Both the position numbers and the translations under genes were made by a program. From Metopolophium dirhodum (lineage: Eukaryota > Arthropoda > Insecta > Hemiptera > Aphididae), in the NCBI RefSeq assembly GCF_019925205.1, contig NC_083562.1, positions 29,884,001 through 29,948,000 on the forward strand: DNA of 64,000 nucleotides. Reading direction: 5' to 3'. The notes under the pieces were generated by a model that saw only the letters and a list, made by a program, of their open reading frames with translations, was not told the DNA's origin and ran no database searches. Positions 12,581 to 25,029 of this stretch are shown piece by piece (positions within the stretch are counted from its first letter, which is position 1; every line of letters starts with the position of its first letter).

Positions 12581-15500
12581 ACATATTGTATATAAGGTAA
12601 TAATAAGTGTTGACAATCGATCTAAAAATATTATAAAATATATAATTATATATTATATATTTCGACTATCATGCCATCATCAGTGGTATATACGACCACT
12701 GAAGTAGTTAATATAAAATTATAAATAAATATAACTATATTGTTTATTATACCTACCAACTGTTTAGATTTCAGTACTTTTTTTTGATTAATCATTTCTG
12801 ACGTATTTTATATTTACGATATCTGTACAACAAACTGCAATGATGTGACAATCACAATTTTGTGATTAGTTATGTAATGAATGTCAATTGATTCGTTTCA
12901 AATTTTGTACACTGACGATTTACAAAGCAATAAAATTGAATTACACAATTTCAAAACATATGATCGAATTGCAAGGTATACAGTCATAAACTAACTTTTT
13001 AACATACCTAATTCGCTCAATTGATAGGTAGGTATTATATTTTGATATACATATTATTATCTTTTTACATTTTTAATAATATAACAATTTTGTAGAAGTC
13101 TAATATTGATACATTAATTACGTTTATTTATTAAAAATATATTATGCAAAATTGTAGAAAATATAAATAATATAGGTAGGTAGGTATCGGAAAAATAACC
13201 AAAATTACAACAATATTTAAATAAAGCAAATTATTGTGTCAGTTTATAATTTATATAACAAAAAAATTGCATAAATAAATACTTGACATTTTGCAGAATA
13301 TGCATTATAATAGAACTTATAAGTAGGTATAGGAAGTCACTTCAATACTCTTCATATTATAGGTACCTAATTAAAATAATAATAATTATGGTAAATATTA
13401 AAACCGAGACTAGATAGGAGGGAGAGTTGGAACACTTGTTGGGTACCCGTATAGTAAAGTGTGAAATTAATAGAGTTACAGTACTCGCAGTAGATTACAA
13501 TAATAGTAGTGGATATAGGACTTTCGGTTACTGTGAATAGATAAATAATAAGCTTATAGTATATCATTTAGAGCTAGGATGCACTTTGAATTTTATTGTT
13601 TGTTTTTTAATTAAGTAATTGTTTTCCGAAGTTAACCACGAGATATTCGTTTTGTAACATATACGTTTCATGTATTTTTAAATCAGAGAGTTTTCAGAAA
13701 GAAATTTTTATTTGGAATTTTTTGAATTTTTAAGGTAAATTATTTATTTTTAAAGCTTTAATGCATTCAACACTAAAATCCGGATATTAAAATTGTATTA
13801 TACTTTGAATTAAAAAATGCTTACAAGGCTTTTACCTAATCGAATATTATTAATCGCGCATAATTTTCGAACAGTACAAGTGACGACGGCAAATTAAATG
13901 AGAATAATAAATTATTTATTCAGATTAAAATCCACGTAGAAGACTTGAAATTATGCAGTCCTGCAAGACTTCATTTTAAATTTAATAAAAATATTTTTTT
14001 ATTAAAAATTTGTTTAAAATAAAAAAAAACTATTGACATTATTTAAAATGTTTAGGACTTATATATAACATTATGTATTTACTATTTAGTATTATATCCG
14101 TATAGACAAAGGAGTTGTGCAGGACTGCAGGAGTTGTACTATTATAAATATAATATATAGGTCATAAGAAATCATTATATGTAGGTATGTGTATTACTAC
14201 TTTTTGCACGTGGTAATTAAAAAATAATTAATAAGTACCTCTGCCAATTTTAGATTTTTGAAAACATTCCGATATCAATTTGTTCGCTCTCCCCCCCAAA
14301 AAAAAAACTAACTAATTATCTAACTCACGATTATAAGTCATCAGTTATGATGTTTATGCACTAAAAAATAATAAAAAAAAATATTGAAAAATATGCATTA
14401 AACATTTCTATAATTTAATTATTGAACAAAAATAGAAAGTGTTTCAAAACAATTTTTGATAATTAATCACAATATTATAAGTACATAAAAAATTTCTTAA
14501 TTAAGAGAGTTACATTGAACAACATTAATTTTTTTAAATGATAGACTGTGTATGTGCAATATAAAATTACCGATAATAAATAAGCGACAATTTTTATATA
14601 ATCTATATAAAATTCAGATATACAAACTTAGATTCAATTTTAGTTAATTACGTTTTATTTTATATTTTGTATCAAAAACCATAATAAGTGATTAAAACCA
14701 GAAAAAAGCTAAAATATCCACTTATATTAAATTTCGGAAAATATGCAAATTTATGCGATATACAATTTTGATATTTGAATCTATAGACATCATGAAACAA
14801 ATAATTGTTAATACATGCAATAGGGAAACCTAAAAAAACATGCAAAATCATAAACATTCTAGCCCTAGTCAACACAATATATTGGTGTACCACCATACCC
14901 ATAATATATACGTGTTCAATTAATTAGTTTATCAACTATTAAGTATGAAGTATAATATGATGAACTGACTAGGTAGCTACATAGTAGGCAGTAGCATATT
15001 GTATGATAAATAGCCATATAGGTAAAATAGCAACTGCCTACTTATTAATTATTATTATTATTATTATTAAAGCGCTTGCAATGACAAATGAAAATTAATA
15101 ATAATATGTTCATACCTGCTGCAAGTTATAATATGACTTACTAAAGTTATCAGGTATGTAGCATTGTATGGATACTTATTTGATTGTTACTTTCGTTTAC
15201 AAGTATATTTAATACATTTAGATATAGTTGACTAGGTAGTAAATAAATACCACGTGGATCGTTTTTCATCATTAATAATTTAATTTGTATGAGGAAAAAA
15301 ATTTTAAATTCTATAAAAACATTTCTGTTGCAGATAAGCTAGGTTACGGTGTACAATGATAATTACCTACACTAATTAAACACAAACGAGAAATTTTATA
15401 TAACCAACAATAATTATAAGGTTTAATTTAAAATGTATAGGCTAACTATAAGTACCTATTATTTGTTTTTAATGTACAATATTTACGAGCAAAAGCCGTA

Positions 15501-16036
15501 ATGAATTTAAAATATTTTAATTGACTATTGGATTGTTCATAATCCCGATTATATTCTTTTAAAATAAATGCCGTATCCATTAGCATGTTAAACGATTTTT
15601 TCTATTAAAATAAATATAAATATGAGCGGTATACAAAATTATTTTAATTCTTTAATACTTTAAAACATAATTTATTTATGAAGAATACGACGTAAATTAT
15701 ACAATATATTATGAGTAGTGACCTACCCCATTCACATAAAATATATTTGCATAATGTTTTTTTTTTCTTGATTTAAATATACCACATATTGTATTCTTGT
15801 AATATATACGCATAACTTTTTCACGCATAATAATATACCAAAACCATAATTTTGCGGAAAAAAATTAATCGAGATATTCCATAAAAAATCCGACCATTAT
15901 TACTTTATATTTAAATATTTTTAATTTGCATTACACAATATGTGCATCTTATTGATTAACCGGTATATTGCAGGTTTCCAGTTTACACTCGTTACGAAAA
16001 ATTAAATCATATTCCATTGAAATTATAAAATAATAT
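12581..16036. other. AT-rich non-coding stretch
   Basis: No gene is recognised. It contains a possible small inverted-repeat element at 13945-14140 (entered separately) and an ATT microsatellite at 15047-15069. Short open frames are Ile/Tyr/Phe/Asn-rich, as expected by chance in AT-rich DNA. Confidence 0.4.
13945..14140. mobile_element. Possible short inverted-repeat element (about 195 bp)
   Basis: ATGCAGTCCTGCAAGACTTC near 13953 is the imperfect reverse complement of GGAGTTGTGCAGGACTGCAG near 14110. The core 11-mer CAGTCCTGCA(A/C)A is shared in opposite orientation across about 150 bp of AT-rich sequence. Ends and target duplication are undefined. Confidence 0.35.
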
Positions 16037-17335
16037 ACAGAGTGGTTCACCAAGCATGCTACCACCATTTTTCATTTAATAATAAATATTCTTAAAGACC
16101 ATAATTTCAAATTCTTGAGATTTTTGTACTATACTTGATGAGTCTTATGGCGTTACAAACTTCTGTTTTTTTAGAGAACCCTCCTTTTCACTGTAAATTA
16201 TTTAATGCATTTTTAGGTTATGAGCGAAGCGATGAATGTATTGATTTTACAATGAGGTGTGTGTGTTTTTTTTTTATTTTTTTTTTTTTTTGTGTCTGTC
16301 ATCACCTTTTAGGACAGTAAAAGTGCTTGGATTTTCTTCAACAGTAACTTTTCTGATAGGAAAGTGAATCTAGTTGGTATCTTGGGGGGTCAAAAGTAAA
16401 AATTTCCCAGTAATTTTCAAAAGCGACGTGAAAAATAAAAGAAAAATTAAGGAAAAACAGGAATTTTTACGCAAATTCTGTTTTCGAAAAAATCGATTTT
16501 GGTTTTTGGTGTAACTCTAAAACAAATGACCGTAGGGACATGACATTTTTAAAAGTTCAAATTTTGACAACATTTATCAAATTTATAATTTATTAATTAT
16601 TTTGTAGTTAAAAATGTATAAAATGTTTAACTTTTATGGCCAAGGATTAAAAATTTAAAACAAGGCTCCACGTAAATAGGTTATATATAAATTACTTTAT
16701 TCACAATAATATCATCAAATATACTTGGTAATATCATAGGCTGACTGACCGTTTTCGCTCAGAATCGTTTTTCTTATACAATGATATTATATCATTGAGT
16801 TCAAATTTAACACCATCCATTACAGTGACCCACTTGTAACCTACTGTACAGCAGAGCGACATCCACTTACCCACCTTTTTTGGTTTGAACATTTTGACGT
16901 ATACCTAATTCAAAATTCAAATGAGTAGTTATTCAGTTATTAAAATGTTTATACTAAGGACAATACCTACTCTTTAAAAATGGTCTTATATAAAATAAAT
17001 GATAATATTTATCGGATCGAGTATTTATTATACTTGCAACATTTTTATAAACTTTAATTAATATTGATTAATTAATATATTTTTTTACAATTTTCAAAGT
17101 ACCATTTAACTATCATAGCCCACATATCTCCCAAATTCATCATTAAGAAAATATTTTTATCCTTAGTAAGTACATAAAGTTCAATAACTCAAAATTACTC
17201 TTTCGAATTTTTATTTTTATACGTAAAAATGTTCAGCAAAATGATCCGCTAAATAATTTACAGTTGAAAGTACAAAAATAAGATTTTGTATAACAGCATT
17301 ATTGAAAGTGAGTATGCATTGTGAATCACTCTGTA
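16037..17335. mobile_element. 1.3 kb TIR element, CACCAAGC family, carrying a nested repeat
   Basis: The left end ACAGAGTGGTTCACCAAGCA at 16037 pairs with the right end ATGCATTGTGAATCACTCTG closing at 17335. The outer interior matches the 7786 copy (TTCAAATGAGTAGTTATTCA against its equivalent), but it is interrupted by an unrelated repeat at about 16215-16880. Without that insert it would be roughly 640 bp, near the size of the 36534 copy. Confidence 0.65.
16215..16880. mobile_element. Nested TCTGAGCGAA-type repeat
   Basis: It starts near TATGAGCGAAGCGATGAATG at 16219. GTTTTCGCTCAGAATCG at 16751-16767 gives the inverted end (GATTCTGAGCGAA), and a further conserved stretch ending GCAGAGCGACATCCACTTAC follows to about 16880. 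It contains GGGGGGTCAAAAGTAAAAAT and TTCCCAGTAATTTTCAAAAG, which recur in opposite orientation in the copy at 42878-43283. I recall this as an abundant aphid repeat, but that is memory and not a search result. Confidence 0.65.
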
Positions 17336-18441
17336 TAATGTAAATAAATATACAATATTACAATATGTCTACTTACCCACCTGATTGAAGTATTCCTTTA
17401 TTTGTTCATATATACTTTAATAAAGTTAAATAAAATTGGACATAATATACTATTATCTCATATTGGCCGATTATCTTTAGATGTATTTGTATAATACATA
17501 TATATTTACACGTCGACCCTTAACTCCGTTGTGCTATTGATTCATTTGTATATTGTGACATTTCTTGCGGGTCAAATGTACTTATGTACTTACCTAGTTA
17601 CCTCTGCCATCCATCACCTTTCTGTTTTATTTTAAATGTGACATTCCAATGCTGCGTTTGTCTCAAATCTTTAATAGAGATTCTCTTTTGTCTTTCGTGT
17701 AGCAGGGTTATAACCTTTTTACTTTTTCCTAGCCATTGGACATGACCACATGGGTCGTTTCCCGGCCTTCTATTCTGTTTTCACTTTTCAAATTTGTATC
17801 CTAAACAGTGGCTTTTCTAACTCATTATTCATATTGTGTGTAATTGTAATACCTGTTTTGTTTAAGTTTTTGAATGATATAGCTATGACGCTATGCTTTA
17901 AAATTAAAACTGAGGGCAAATGTTATTTTTTTTAAATACATTAAAAATATGCTAAAATGTGCTTTAAGTACTTAAAAAGGATAAATATTTAATTTAAATA
18001 ATAATGTAAGTATACATTATTGTTTACAACTTTATTAATTTAATATTTGAGAAATAAATAAAACGCTTTAAAACTTACTCTTATTGAGTTTCTGTTGTAC
18101 AACCAATTTAATAACGTAACCAAATAAATCAATGTAATCAATATTGTTATTTTATCGTTGCCTATCCCAATTGAATTGAATGGTACATCATGGCAATAAT
18201 TACAAAGAGTTTTATAATCATAAAAGGGCACGGTTAAACAATTTCGACATTGTTCGTGGTAATTTCCCGTAATAAAATCGTGTGTTTCTTTTAATCAATT
18301 TTCAGTTTGACGATGTATATTTTTTTTTTAACTGAGCAAGGAAATATTATTGATTGTGTAGACTCCAACAATTGAATTATATGTATTTCATTTTAACTTG
18401 TTTAACAATAATTACTAATTATTAATTATGGTATTATTATT

Positions 18442-18481
<40 letters not shown>

Positions 18482-21007
18482 TAATGAGCATATCAAGTAA
18501 TGTGAGAATATTGAATAATAATGTTGTTTATGAGTGAAAATTCCTTTATGTTTTTCCGACAAACCTTAAATGATTTAAATTCAAAACGATTTGTATTAAA
18601 AGCTATTAATGTGAGTATATACAAGAATATAATCTTACTACCATACTACGAATACTAAACAAGATATTGTGAAATATTAAAATAGGTATGTAATAGTTAT
18701 ATGGACTTATATGTCATTAAAATAATGTAGTTGTTATTACTTATTTATCATTTTTAAGTAGCTTTAATGAAAATCTATCTTAGAAGCATTTGTTCATAAC
18801 GACTAGGTACTGATAACCTAATTGATAGCTTTTGATGTAGGTATCAATCTCAATTTTTAAAAATTAACGACAACAAACAACGTAGAATAAAATCTCGTAC
18901 AGCTGTTTTTAACTTAGGGCTTAGATGATTTAGGATATTAAGTATTTTCGGAAATTATTGGATACCATTTGAAAATTGAAATTATATAGTATTGAAATTA
19001 ATAAAGTATAGACCTGCAAGTAAGGTATAACATTGTTATGACTTAAAAATCTGATAATTTATGATCAAACATTGAAAAATAATCCATGATTAAAATTTTC
19101 TATTATAGGTATTATATACCAATCATATATTTTATACCTAATAAAAAAAAAAATAAATATTTTATGGTATATTTCATAAAATGCCTGATGGCTGATCTAA
19201 GAGTACAATCAACGTAGAAAGAGTCTAAAATTAGCTTGCTAGAGTCGTAGAGTCTGATTTGTATTGATGTTTACTTCTCACTCTCAATCTTCACACTTAT
19301 TTCGAATTAAAACAGTTAAGGAAACATTATGATATTATACACATTATAACCCATTCGTATTGAACCGAATATAAACCATAATTTATTGTATAATATATAG
19401 TTTGATTATTTACTTTATTTTGATACATAGCTGTTTCTCGTAAATTGCATGATCTAGTGTTGTAGGTATTATTCGTGATTATAATAACTGTGGTCAGATG
19501 TGCTTAACGAAAATCACTCGTTATTCTATTTCACAAATTAAAATGTTTTTGTTATAATACATATTGCGAGTAAACGCCATATAATTATACAAATTGGATG
19601 TTATGTAGTGATTCGAGTACTCAGTTATTATTTTCACTAAAGACATAACCAGAATTAATTATTTTTATTGATTAGATTACCCTTTCTTATTATAATTATA
19701 TTATAAAATAGTAGAAAACTAATCAAACTATATAATAAAAGCTATGCATAAGCAGGTGTAAAAATATTTTTTTTTATGACCATCTGCATACATCATATAA
19801 GAATATTCTGTAACTAAAATACAGCAGTCATGTGCATTCATTTTACAATTTATTTGTTATGATAATTATTTATAAGTACCTACCTATAGGTACAAAATAA
19901 TAAATATACATGAAAATATTTATAACGAAAAAATGAATAGTAAGTAATAAACTAAAATCCCCACTGAAGTGATATAAATGAAAAAAAATTGGAAAACTGA
20001 AATGTTTTGAATAAATAGTACAGTTGCAATAAGTTGCAATCAATATAATAATTAATATTGAACATGATGTGAAAACGTATGTATATCTACGTATACGGCT
20101 ATAAATAACTGATATTATTATTATTATTATTGTTATTACTATTGCATTATATTATTGTACTGACTGAAACTTACTTCGTTTTATATCAATTATGATTCTA
20201 TTGCTGATGGTAGCAATATTATTAATGTATTTAGGCATACAAAGTTAAATATTGTATATTGTGTATAAGTACTTAGGTATAGGCTATAGGCACCTGTTAT
20301 AATTAAAATTATATGTATAACTATTAAGTATACGAAATAATTAATTGAGATATAGTTTAAATATGTTTAATTTCTAACGTCATAGAGTACATATTAGGTA
20401 CCTACGTCCTACACTAGGTACTACGCATATTAATATATTTCATCTTAAATGTTTGTGTAACAATAATAATATATTTCCAATGAACGAATATTTCAAGTAT
20501 GTAAATTGATCTATTAAATTTATTCAGTGAACATTATAATATAACAAAAAAATAAAAACATTTTTAGCAGTAAAAACATACCATAAACTTATCTTTATGT
20601 ACTGCAGCATATTAAAAATTTATATTTTGACAGTTTCAATTCTTTGGAACAACAAGCTATGTTAGGATTTTACATATTATTTATATTAAAATGATAATTT
20701 TACTGTCTAAGAAAGTGAAAAGCTTGAATTGAAAATCTCATCAAAATAAGTCGAAAAATAGGTAGGTATTACATAGTATGTAATTGCGGCCGAATAATAA
20801 ATTGAAAATTACATGGTTTCGAAATGTAAAATAAGTCAATAATTTAAGAAATTATATAAACCAAAAATAAATTATTTTACCTATCTACTAGTTTTAACTT
20901 TATTTTCATGAAATAATTTGAAAGCACAGACAAGGCACGAAGTACATACAATAAAACTATAACGTATTATTATGCTGTATTACAATAATTATTATGTCGT
21001 TGTTCCT
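17336..21007. other. AT-rich non-coding stretch
   Basis: No gene is recognised in 3.7 kb. An AAT/ATT microsatellite lies at 18431-18482 (TTA units switching to TAA units, able to fold back), and another ATT tract at 20113-20131. The slightly richer part at 17500-17900 has an open frame of 61 codons without motifs. Confidence 0.4.
18431..18482. repeat. ATT/AAT microsatellite
   Basis: A few ATT units switch at about 18445 to a run of AAT units reaching 18482. The strand switch makes the tract partly self-complementary. Confidence 0.9.
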
Positions 21008-21256
21008 AGTAGTGATTCCAGAGGGTCGTTCAAGTGGAGGGGGGTAGATTTTCAAAAATATATATGTATGATATTTATTTATTTAAATTGTTAAACGCTG
21101 AAAAAATCAATATTACCGCTATTACCTATATTATATTAAATAGACATTTTCATATATTTCAACCACATAAACAATTATAGAATATTAGAATTACGTAAAA
21201 ACACACGACCCAAGGGGGGCGATCGCCCTATCACCTCCCCCTCGTATCCACCACTG
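21008..21256. mobile_element. 249-bp TIR element of the CAGTGGYGGATCCA type
   Basis: The left end TAGTAGTGATTCCAGAGGGT at 21008 pairs with CGTATCCACCACTG at 21243-21256, whose complement is CAGTGGTGGATACG. Inside are the expected G-rich (TGGAGGGGGGTAG) and C-rich (GCCCTATCACCTCCCCCTCG) subterminal tracts and a GGGGGGCGATCGCCC palindrome. It is non-coding. Confidence 0.65.
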
Positions 21257-22100
21257 GTTGTTCCGAAATGTATTGATTTAGACTACCTACCTATACTTTA
21301 TATTCTGAATTATTCGAACGTTACGTAACATTGTAATAAACAAACGAGGACTTGTGAAACATTTATTACTTTTACATATTCATATAGAAACCAAGAAACA
21401 TAATATATTTAATATTTATACACAATATATAATTGTATAAGTTTCAAGTTTTTCATCATTTATAAGTTATTAATTTAAATTATGACAAAATTAAACATCT
21501 TCATAATATTTAAAAATCTATAAAAACTACACTATACTAACCACTTCTATAATAATAATAATATACTTCTATAAGAACGCCGTTTATTTTAATAATATTA
21601 AATATTACATAGATTATAGGTATTATAGGTATATTAGGATTAATGGTTTTCATTTTTCCATATTTTCTGATGAGTTATGGGTATTTTTTGTATCCACTGA
21701 TTTATAGGTAAATTATTTATATTTTTAGGTAATCTCACATATGATGTCAGTCGTGTAGTCATCGATATGCCTTCGGATAAGTGGGTTATTGGTATAGGTT
21801 CATAATATTATGTATTATAATTCAAAAGTCAATACAAACTAATTGTTTAGATAAGATATTGAATACCACTGAAAATAGATAAAAAATTGTTCCTACTGAT
21901 GTGTACAGGTGTTTAAGTTGGAAAAAACCCATAATATGATAAGAATATTTTGTACGTATCGTGTAAAGATGTATAGTCATCAAAATTATTTAAAATATTA
22001 TACTCCAAAACCATTTTTAAAAATATATATATTATACATAAGCTGTGCCAAATATCACAAATATGGAAAATATAGGTAAAATATTGGGCACACATAAAAA
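21257..22100. other. Non-coding stretch
   Basis: AT-rich, with no gene or element end recognised. Confidence 0.35.
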
Positions 22101-22104
22101 GTTA

Positions 22105-22560
22105 GAAAATTATTCAATGGGGATCGTATATTGTCGAAAAATATTCAGTTGGAAGTTGGAACATGTCATATTGCTAGAATAATATATTTTAATTTTGCAT
22201 TCACTCATATTCCGGTGGAATCGAAATCCGTTTTAAAATATATTATTTAGAAAAGGAATTCGCTCGGAAACGTAATTGCGTATGTGGAAAATATTCTGTT
22301 GGAAACATATTATGTCGACGGAACTGTATCATACTGAATTTGGTCGGAATCGTATATTTGCTCAGAAACTTATTTTCATGGGAAATATTTAGTTTGAAAT
22401 GTGTATTATTGGTTACGGTATACGGTTTCGAACAAATACCTATACTTTTCCCGGAAAAGCTTTTCGACCTAATAGGTTTCTGAGCTATATAATAAACTAA
22501 AAATAATTACGATTCCAAAATAATATTTTCCAACCGTTTAATTTCCCAACGCAAACTCTT
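22105..22560. repeat. Degenerate short-period repeats beside telomeric motif
   Basis: Loose variants of GGAAAATATTCTGTTGGAAAC recur at about 22136, 22288 and 22380, interspersed with TCGGAATCG / CTCGGAAACG / CTCAGAAAC words. The pattern looks like a decayed tandem or quasi-repeat with no fixed period and no coding sense. It leads directly into the CCTAA run at 22576. Confidence 0.45.
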
Positions 22561-22575
22561 TTGCGTACCTAAATA

Positions 22576-22603
22576 CTAACCTAACCTAACCTAACCTAAC
22601 CTA
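22576..22603 (-). repeat. Interstitial telomeric tract (TTAGG)5
   Basis: Five perfect CTAAC units follow ACTAAATA-like sequence and end in CTATTTCC. On the minus strand they read as (TTAGG)n, the ancestral insect telomere repeat that aphids retain. It is too short for a true telomere and has unique sequence on both sides, so it is an interstitial copy. Confidence 0.85.
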
Positions 22604-24250
22604 TTTCCAAATCAATACAGTTTTAGATAAAACCAGTCAAAAAATTTTCCGAATTATTAAAATATAGTCCTCTTCCAATTGTGTGATGGTCATTAATCAT
22701 AACGATATAGTTGCAAATACTTGCAATAAATACAATTTGAGTATTTCGTATTTAGTCAAAATTATATTATTTATTATTACATATTATCATGATTCATGAT
22801 TTCTTTATGTGCATGTAATACTGCAGCATTTATCTCTAACAAGGTCGAATAACTGTAAAAGTGTACAAAAGTTATTAAAATTAATTTCACAAAACATAGA
22901 GTATTTATAATATATGTTCGGAATAAAAAGTCATACGGAACGTATAATTTTAATTTTCAATATAACAATAATAATGATAGGTATAATAAAAAAAACAAAA
23001 TGTTGGAGAATTTTTTTTCTATTGATAAATTTTTGTTTCGAGAACATGTGCAGCTCGTTATATTAAATATACTATTTTAATATTAACTGCTCTTACAATG
23101 TTATTACCTATTTGAAAAAAAAATTGTGTTGCTGTACCTAATCAGATTTTTGAAATCTAGAAGGTTAAAATTGTGTGAACAACGATTTTTCTAGACATAA
23201 TATAATTTGGCTGTTTTTAATCTAAGACCTTATGCATAATCAATTTATGTATCACATATAAGATATAGTGTTCATGCATACTGACATAAGAAATTTTTAA
23301 ATTCTATAGACATTTTTAATTTTAAAGTTGACAAACTTTTGTTTTTTTTTTTGGGAAGGGAGGCAAAAATATTCATCTCTAAGTGAGGTTCCCCATGAAC
23401 TGTTCTCATAGCAGTTAAAAAATATCAATAATATACATAGACAGTCAAATTTTGTTTTTGGAAAAAGCGTCTGAAGTTTAAATTTCATGATCAAGTTAGA
23501 TATTTAAACGAAAAATAACGATTTTAGTTATTTCGTTATAATTGAAACTTGAAACTTTTCACAATATTGTGTTTATTACAATTTCCTTTACACAATGAAA
23601 TTTCCAAAATATTTATACACATTTTCTGCTATTAATACCACAAACTTATAATGTCATTATATAAGGTACGACTGTTGGGTGATATGTTATAAGTTAAATC
23701 ATAAATGCGATGTTTTTGGCAAAAATTAGTTCAACTTACGAAATTAAGAAATTAGGTACTAATGTACTATTTAAAATAATAATATCTAATATAAATATTC
23801 TTAGAAATAGATACTGCTCTACCTACCTACTTTACTTAAAATCGTTTTTCGTTCTTGTAGAATGATTGAATTTAAATTTAACACATCAATAGTAGAAACC
23901 TATTATATACCTATTCAGTACTCAATGATGACGAATAAAAGTAAAAAGAGCAAAATATGTATATAGCCATATAGGAATAATGCTTATATATAGTCTTACA
24001 TCTTAACATCATTTTTGTATTTAATCATTTCTTAAAGCATTTTTGTTAGTTCTGATTGCTAATAAGTTTATAAGTAAACTTCCTCCGTAAAACTTATCAC
24101 ACAAAATAAATAATATATTGCAATCATTTAATATGGGCTCGAAGTTTTAAAATGTGTTATACTTTTAGTTACTTAATAGCTAATATAATGCTACCTACCG
24201 TAACAACCGTTGAAACAATCGTAAAATCAACCTACTGTACCAACATTACC
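22604..24250. other. Non-coding stretch with one diverged repeat fragment
   Basis: No gene is recognised. Around 23836-23905 the words ATCGTTTTTCGTTCTTGTAG and TTGAATTTAAATTTAACAC resemble the right part of the TCTGAGCGAA repeat at 16760-16830, so this is probably an old fragment of that family. Confidence 0.35.
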
Positions 24251-24304
24251 CCTACAACAGCTAATGGCCATAGTCGCCGGGCTTAAGTTCAATAAAAAAA
24301 AAAA
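24251..24304 (+). mobile_element. 3' end of a tRNA-derived SINE (strongly 5'-truncated)
   Basis: CCTACAACAGCTAATGGCCA then TAGTCGCCGGGCTTAAGTTC and a run of 11 A match the 3' ends of the SINE copies at 33160 (CTAATGACCATAG), 41592 and 55078 (GGCCATTGGG on the complement). Only about 45 bp plus the A tail remain. Confidence 0.6.
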
Positions 24305-24666
24305 TAGTTTATATAGATACTCTTCAAGAAGGCCGTCAAAATGAGAATTATTAAAATATTTAAATATTGAAAACTCTTTTACCTATATTAATAGGATAAA
24401 CAGATGTATGACAATAAATATCAAGTATGCATTAAATAATAATTGATATACGTGATATCGCTGACTCGACAAAATAAACCGCGTGGGTGCATATAATATA
24501 GTCAATATAAACTATAAATCGAACAGATTCGATACAGATTCTACTGTAATAAAAATATATTATACAATAGGTAACAGTACATAATATTCCTTTTGAATCT
24601 TAAACTATTTATTATTATCCACTTTTACAGTTTTACCGGCAAAGAATAAAATTAAACATAATCTTT

Positions 24667-24760
24667 GGGGCCCGTCGTGGCGTGGTGGTTGGAAGCAGTC
24701 TTGAGTGCAGCTGCAGTCAAGCATCGTCCGGCGTCGCTAGCTGCCAGTGATCACAATCAA
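24667..24760 (+). mobile_element. tRNA-like SINE head, second family
   Basis: A GC-rich island of about 90 bp reads GGGGCCCGTCGTGGCGTGGT then GGTTGGAAGC, an A-box-like TGGCGTGGTGG motif, followed by the near-palindrome CTTGAGTGCAGCTGCAGTCA. I see no clear B box (GGTTCGANTC) and no A tail. It resembles SINE heads made from tRNA, but it is too decayed to name. Confidence 0.35.
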
Positions 24761-24998
24761 ATATTTTTGAAGAAAAGCTTGCTAACATGTATGGTTTTAA
24801 ATGGTACTTTTAAACAAATATTGAAGTTTATAAAATTATATTATTAGGTATACTTACCGCGATAATTGTTATACTTCATTTATCCGTTGTATTATGCTCA
24901 ACCGGTGTCAAATAATATACCACAACAAATGTTATTTTTTAGCGTTTACCATTGATTATGCCCTCCCCCCCAAAAAAAAAAAATTAAAAAATGACCCC

Positions 24999-25029
<31 letters not shown>

